DNA of 9,461 nt from Prolixibacteraceae bacterium (GTDB lineage Bacteria; Bacteroidota; Bacteroidia; Bacteroidales; Prolixibacteraceae): positions 1 to 9,461 of the forward strand of contig JAFGDX010000314.1 in assembly GCA_016931875.1 (NCBI GenBank), given 5' to 3'. The notes beneath the pieces were generated by a model, which did no database searches, was not told where the DNA came from, and saw nothing but the letters and a program-made list of their open reading frames with translations. The first letter of the stretch is position 1. Each line of letters begins with the position of its first letter. Below, piece by piece: positions 6,512 to 9,461 of the stretch. Made by a program: the position numbers and the translations under genes.

Positions 6512-7549
6512 ATGAGGAATAAAGTAATAACTTTTGGTGAAATAATGTTGCGTTTGGCAACGCCCGGATATTTACGTTTTTCGCAGAGCACGCAGTTAAC
6601 GGCTACTTTTGGCGGTGGCGAAGCAAATGTTGCTGTTTCGCTGGCCAATTACGGCATACCGGTTGACTTTGTAACCCGGCTCCCAAAAAACGACATTGGC
6701 ATGGCCTGTGCAATGGAACTGCAAAAATATGGAGTAGGAACCGGAAAAATTGTGTGGGGTGGCGAACGTCTCGGAATTTATTTTCTGGAAACCGGGGCGG
6801 TGAGTCGCGGCAGTAAAGTAGTTTATGACCGTGCGCATTCAGCCGTTTCTGAAATCGAACCCGGAATGATTGACTGGGACAAGGTTTTTGAAGGAGCCTC
6901 CTGGTTTCACTGGACCGGAATCACCCCGGCCATTTCGCAAAGTGCTGCGCATGTATGTCTGGAAGCAATAAAAAAAGCCAACCAACTTGGTGTCACCGTT
7001 TCTTGTGATCTGAACTACCGTAAAAATCTTTGGAAATATGGGAAAACTGCCGGAGAAATTATGCCGGAACTGGTGGCCGGAACAGATATTATTCTGGGGA
7101 ATGAAGAAGATGCTGAAAAAGTGCTTGGTATAAAACCCGAAGGAATTGATGTAACAGGGGGATATGTGGAAGGTGCAGCCTACGAATCGGTTTCGAAACA
7201 AATTATGGCACGGTTCCCGCGTTGCAAAAAAGTGATTACAACGCTGCGTGGTTCGGTTAATGCCAACCATAACAGCTGGTCGGGCGTGCTTTGGGACGGC
7301 AAAAAACTGTACGAGGCTCCCACCTATCAGATTACACACATTGTTGACCGTGTGGGTGGCGGCGACTCATTTATGGGCGGCCTCATTTACGGGCTTCTCA
7401 CTTATAAGAACAACGACCAGAAAGCATTGAATTTTGCTGTGGCAGCCTCGTGTTTAAAACATACCATTTACGGAGATTTTAACATGGTTACAGTTGATGA
7501 GGTTGAAAAACTTATGGGAGGTGATGCCTCGGGAAGGGTAGCCAGATAA
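6512..7549 (+). CDS. kdgK: 2-keto-3-deoxygluconate kinase (PfkB family)
   Basis: A 345-residue sugar kinase of the PfkB/ribokinase family that phosphorylates 2-keto-3-deoxy-D-gluconate to KDPG with ATP. The N-terminus KVITFGEIMLRLATPG is followed by the substrate-site loop GGGEAN at 34-39. A mid-region carries VSCDLNYRKNLW, and the C-terminal PfkB signature DRVGGGDSFMGG holds the catalytic base Asp285, with the anion hole formed by the preceding glycines. The stretch GIDVTGGYVEGAAYESVSKQ is typical of the Bacteroidota/Thermotoga KDG kinases rather than of ribokinase or fructokinase. I chose the ATG at 6512 rather than the in-frame TTG at 6473. The ATG gives the normal family N-terminus, and the TTG lies within the promoter. 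The gene has its own promoter and operator although it follows uxaC by only 93 bp. An interloper gene separates it from the next pathway gene, eda. Confidence 0.93.
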   Translation: MRNKVITFGEIMLRLATPGYLRFSQSTQLTATFGGGEANVAVSLANYGIPVDFVTRLPKNDIGMACAMELQKYGVGTGKIVWGGERLGIYFLETGAVSRGSKVVYDRAHSAVSEIEPGMIDWDKVFEGASWFHWTGITPAISQSAAHVCLEAIKKANQLGVTVSCDLNYRKNLWKYGKTAGEIMPELVAGTDIILGNEEDAEKVLGIKPEGIDVTGGYVEGAAYESVSKQIMARFPRCKKVITTLRGSVNANHNSWSGVLWDGKKLYEAPTYQITHIVDRVGGGDSFMGGLIYGLLTYKNNDQKALNFAVAASCLKHTIYGDFNMVTVDEVEKLMGGDASGRVAR

Positions 7550-7550
7550 C

Positions 7551-7588
7551 CAATTAAAAATGAAAATTTTGAAATGAAAAATTAATAA
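7551..7588 (+). repeat. Left arm of AT-rich inverted repeat around the four-helix gene
   Basis: This 38-bp AT-rich stretch begins CAATTAAAAATGAAAATT just after the kdgK stop codon. Read against the reverse complement of 7977-8014, 29 of 38 positions agree by my count, and both outer ends begin with CAATTA. Some agreement is expected from A/T richness alone, so the shared ends and their position on either side of a single gene matter more than the percentage. Confidence 0.5.
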
Positions 7589-7592
7589 AGAA

Positions 7593-7952
7593 ATGGATAT
7601 TGATTTAGCCGAAAGACTGTTTTTATTTGCTGTAAGGGTTATTAAATTTTTGAGGTTATTGCCAAACGATCCTGAATTTAATAATATTCGGTATCAGTTA
7701 TCCAGATCGTCGTCGTCTTCCGGTGCAAACTATGAAGAAGCACAAGCTGCTTTTTCCAGGGCAGATTTTTTATTTAAAATCGATATTGCATTAAAAGAAA
7801 TGCGGGAAAGTAATTATTGGTTGAGATTAACCAGTGCAACACTTTCATTTGAGAGAGCTATGGAAGAAGAATTATTAATACTTATACAAGAGTCTACTGA
7901 ATTAAAAAATATATTAGGCAAAATAGCTTCATCAACTAGAAATAATATATGA
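7593..7952 (+). CDS. Four-helix-bundle protein (23S rRNA intervening-sequence type)
   Basis: A 119-residue protein resembling the four-helix-bundle family known from open reading frames in 23S rRNA intervening sequences. Family-like features are the N-terminal DLAERLFLFAVRVIKFLRLLP, the segment IRYQLSRSSSSSGANYEEAQAA leading into the second helix, and FLFKIDIALKEMRESNYWLRL. The sequence is largely helical with heptad-like hydrophobic spacing. No enzymatic motif is visible and the cellular role of the family is not established. Homologous genes are scattered through Bacteroidota genomes. Here the gene sits between two consecutive pathway genes with which it has no metabolic relation, is more A/T rich by eye than its neighbours, and is bracketed by inverted AT-rich repeats. 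It therefore looks like a later insertion. The ATG at 7593 gives a family-like start. Confidence 0.85.
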   Translation: MDIDLAERLFLFAVRVIKFLRLLPNDPEFNNIRYQLSRSSSSSGANYEEAQAAFSRADFLFKIDIALKEMRESNYWLRLTSATLSFERAMEEELLILIQESTELKNILGKIASSTRNNI

Positions 7953-7960
7953 TAATCAGC

Positions 7961-7986
7961 ACAACCTATAAGGTTGTTTTTAATTT
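7961..7986 (+). terminator. Candidate intrinsic terminator after the four-helix gene
   Basis: ACAACCT (7961-7967) pairs perfectly with AGGTTGT (7971-7977) across a three-base ATA loop, and a T-rich tail follows. The hairpin begins 8 bp after the stop codon. The stem is short with three G-C pairs, so termination may be partial. If active it would separate eda-dctP from the kdgK transcript. Confidence 0.5.
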
Positions 7987-8014
7987 GTAATTTTTAATTT
8001 ATAATTTGTAATTG
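7977..8014 (+). repeat. Right arm of AT-rich inverted repeat, with internal TTTGTAATT-like repeats
   Basis: This AT-rich stretch contains related words in tandem (AATTTGTAATTTTTAATTTATAATTTGTAATTG in two abutting pieces, 7982-7999 and 8000-8014) and is the inverted partner of 7551-7588. It ends four bases before the eda start codon. Its first base is shared with the terminator stem. I see no convincing promoter with correct -33/-7 spacing in it. Confidence 0.5.
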
Positions 8015-8018
8015 ACAT

Positions 8019-8708
8019 ATGGCCCGATTTTCCAGGATTCAAGTAGTATTAAAAATGAGCGAAACCGGTTTGGTTCCGGTGTTTTATCACGCAGAGCCCG
8101 AAGTTTGCAGAAAAGTTGTAAAAGCCTGTTATGAAGGAGGTGTGCGTGTTTTTGAATTTACCAACCGGGGCGATTTTGCCACCCTGGTTTTTGCCGACCT
8201 GAACAAATGGGCCACAGAAAATTGCCCGGAAATGATTATGGGAGTGGGCTCGGTAATTGACGAAGGAACGGCAGCCATGTATATTGCTTTGGGGGCAAAT
8301 TTTATCGTTTCACCATTAATTGATGAGGGCACGGCACGGGTTTGCAACAAACGTAAAATACCGTGGAGTCCAGGGTGTGGCTCAGTAACTGAAATTGGGA
8401 GGGCTCATGAATTGGGAGCCGAAGTGGTAAAAATATTCCCGGGTTCGCAAGTGGGCGGCCCATCGTTTGTAAAAGCGGTAAAAGGCCCAATGCCATGGAC
8501 CAGTATTATGCCCACTGGCGGGGTTGCTCCAACCGAAGAGAATTTAAAAGCCTGGTTTGAAGCCGGCGCAACCTGTGTGGGAATGGGTTCGCAACTTTTT
8601 CCCAAAGAAGTTTTGGCAGGGGAAAATTATTTATACATTACCGAAAAATGCAAAGAAACACTTCAGATAATTCAAAAATATAAAAACCAATCAACCATAA
8701 ACGGATGA
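8019..8708 (+). CDS. eda: KDPG / 4-hydroxy-2-oxoglutarate aldolase
   Basis: A 229-residue class I aldolase that cleaves 2-keto-3-deoxy-6-phosphogluconate to pyruvate and glyceraldehyde-3-phosphate, the last step of hexuronate breakdown. It is a single TIM barrel. Conserved residues are Glu46 and Arg50 in VFEFTNRG (matching the EVTLRT segment of E. coli Eda), the barrel strand MIMGVGSV, the phosphate-binding SPGCGSVTEI, and the Schiff-base Lys138 in EVVKIFPGS. The C-terminal IMPTGGVAPTEENLKAWF is also family-typical. The start MARFSRIQVV at 8019 is the common Bacteroidota form of the protein. It lies just behind the AT-rich repeat and terminator candidate, so its promoter is unclear. Its stop codon overlaps the start of dctP (ATGA), implying translational coupling between aldolase and transporter. 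Confidence 0.95.
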   Translation: MARFSRIQVVLKMSETGLVPVFYHAEPEVCRKVVKACYEGGVRVFEFTNRGDFATLVFADLNKWATENCPEMIMGVGSVIDEGTAAMYIALGANFIVSPLIDEGTARVCNKRKIPWSPGCGSVTEIGRAHELGAEVVKIFPGSQVGGPSFVKAVKGPMPWTSIMPTGGVAPTEENLKAWFEAGATCVGMGSQLFPKEVLAGENYLYITEKCKETLQIIQKYKNQSTING

Positions 8709-9461
8709 AATATACCAGAATATCAATTTTATCAGGAATCATTTTATTCTTTATAATGAATTCCTGCACCAGCATTTCCGAAAAAACGGAACTAAAACTC
8801 GCACATGGTTTACCTACCGACCACCCGGTTCATAAAGCCATGGAATTTATGGCTCAACGTTGCAGTGAACTTTCTGACGGACAGCTGACAATAGAAGTTT
8901 ATCCGGCTGAACAATTGGGCTCTGAACAGCAGTGTGTTGAACTGGTTCAAATCGGAAGCCTCGCTATTACCAAAGTTTCTGCAGCCGTAATGGAAAGTTT
9001 TACCGATGCGTATAAAGTGTTTGGCTTGCCCTATATTTTTCGCTCGAAAGAACATGCCTTTAAGATTATGGATGGCGAAATTGGAAAAGATTTGCTGTTG
9101 AGTACCGAGGACAAGTGGATTCGTGGATTGACATACTACGACGCGGGCTCGCGCAGTTTTTACACCATCGACAGACCCATTCATCACCCCGATGATTTGG
9201 CCGGTTTAAAAATAAGGGTAATGCGCAGTATAACCGCGGTTGAAATGATTCGTGCCCTGGGAGGTTCAGCAACCCCGATTTCGTGGGGTGAACTTTATAC
9301 TGCTTTGCAAAGCGGTGTGGTTGACGGAGCTGAAAATAATCCACCAAGTCTTTACACTTCACGGCATTATGAAGTTTGTAAATATTATTCTCTGGATGAG
9401 CATACAACCATCCCCGATGTACTTGTGGTAAGCCAGATTATTTGGGAGAAGTTGAGCGATC
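8705..9461 (+). CDS. dctP: TRAP transporter solute-binding lipoprotein DctP (3' end missing)
   Basis: The frame opens at ATG 8705, overlapping the eda stop codon, and stays open to the window edge; 252 residues are visible. A short hydrophobic leader, ISILSGIILFFIMNSC, ends at Cys21, a plausible lipobox cysteine, so the protein is probably a membrane-anchored lipoprotein. The mature part starts LKLAHGLPTDHPVHKAMEFM and continues with YPAEQLGSEQQCVELVQIG, typical of DctP-family proteins. Later landmarks are DLAGLKIRVMRS, whose Arg171 corresponds to the arginine that binds the substrate carboxylate, and WGELYTALQSGVVDGAENNPP with Glu210 and Asn211. It would capture an acidic sugar for membrane partners DctQ and DctM, expected just downstream. 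Coupling to eda and the uronate genes suggests galacturonate, glucuronate or a short unsaturated oligo-uronate as ligand. Confidence 0.93.
   Translation, partial: MKYTRISILSGIILFFIMNSCTSISEKTELKLAHGLPTDHPVHKAMEFMAQRCSELSDGQLTIEVYPAEQLGSEQQCVELVQIGSLAITKVSAAVMESFTDAYKVFGLPYIFRSKEHAFKIMDGEIGKDLLLSTEDKWIRGLTYYDAGSRSFYTIDRPIHHPDDLAGLKIRVMRSITAVEMIRALGGSATPISWGELYTALQSGVVDGAENNPPSLYTSRHYEVCKYYSLDEHTTIPDVLVVSQIIWEKLSD

Noticed and set aside
6839..7339. 166-residue open frame on the - strand inside kdgK
   Set aside because: It is antisense to conserved kdgK, has low-complexity Phe/His/Asn composition, and no family resemblance.
7978..8014. AT-rich tandem words before eda as a CRISPR-like or promoter element
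   Set aside because: The words are short, degenerate and lack spacers. The TTTG and TA..TTTG matches are not at promoter spacing. It is recorded only as a repeat arm.
8810..9407. Two - strand open frames (125 and 113 residues) at the right end
   Set aside because: Both are antisense to the dctP frame, which shows clear TRAP binding-protein motifs throughout.

Overview
The window looks like part of a Bacteroidota chromosome, probably a marine or gut Bacteroidia. Three things suggest this: the protein sequences (a MARF-type KDPG aldolase and a Bacteroidota/Thermotoga-style KDG kinase), the absence of purine-rich Shine-Dalgarno sites, and two promoters of the Bacteroidota type (TTTG-like -33 box, TAnnTTTG -7 box). 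All eight genes I support are on the + strand. They form a hexuronate (galacturonate/glucuronate) catabolic locus of the kind that handles pectin or other uronate-containing polysaccharides.

Bases 1-3595 hold the 3' part of a right-handed parallel beta-helix protein (probable polysaccharide-active enzyme), a zinc-dependent medium-chain dehydrogenase, and a multi-pass membrane protein of the Nramp fold. The Nramp-like protein lacks the residues that bind metal in true Nramp transporters.

Bases 3596-6418 start with a good promoter and an overlapping palindrome. They then carry uxaE (tagaturonate epimerase) and uxaC (uronate isomerase). Bases 6419-7549 start with a second promoter, again overlapped by a palindrome at exactly the same offset, and carry kdgK (KDG kinase).

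Bases 7550-8018 are an AT-rich interruption: a four-helix-bundle (23S rRNA intervening-sequence-type) protein gene enclosed by imperfect inverted repeats, with a hairpin terminator candidate behind the gene. Bases 8019-9461 hold eda (KDPG aldolase), overlapped by 4 bp by dctP, a TRAP-transporter solute-binding lipoprotein that runs off the end.

Together the genes suggest this route: uptake through TRAP and perhaps the Nramp-like carrier; isomerisation by UxaC of galacturonate to tagaturonate or glucuronate to fructuronate; epimerisation by UxaE of tagaturonate to fructuronate; then two steps not clearly present here (fructuronate to mannonate to KDG); then KdgK and Eda giving pyruvate and glyceraldehyde-3-phosphate. 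The dehydrogenase at 1149-2198 could supply the missing reductase, but that is inference. The points most worth following are the non-canonical Nramp-like carrier, the paired promoter/operator architecture, and the interloper gene unit that splits kdgK from eda.
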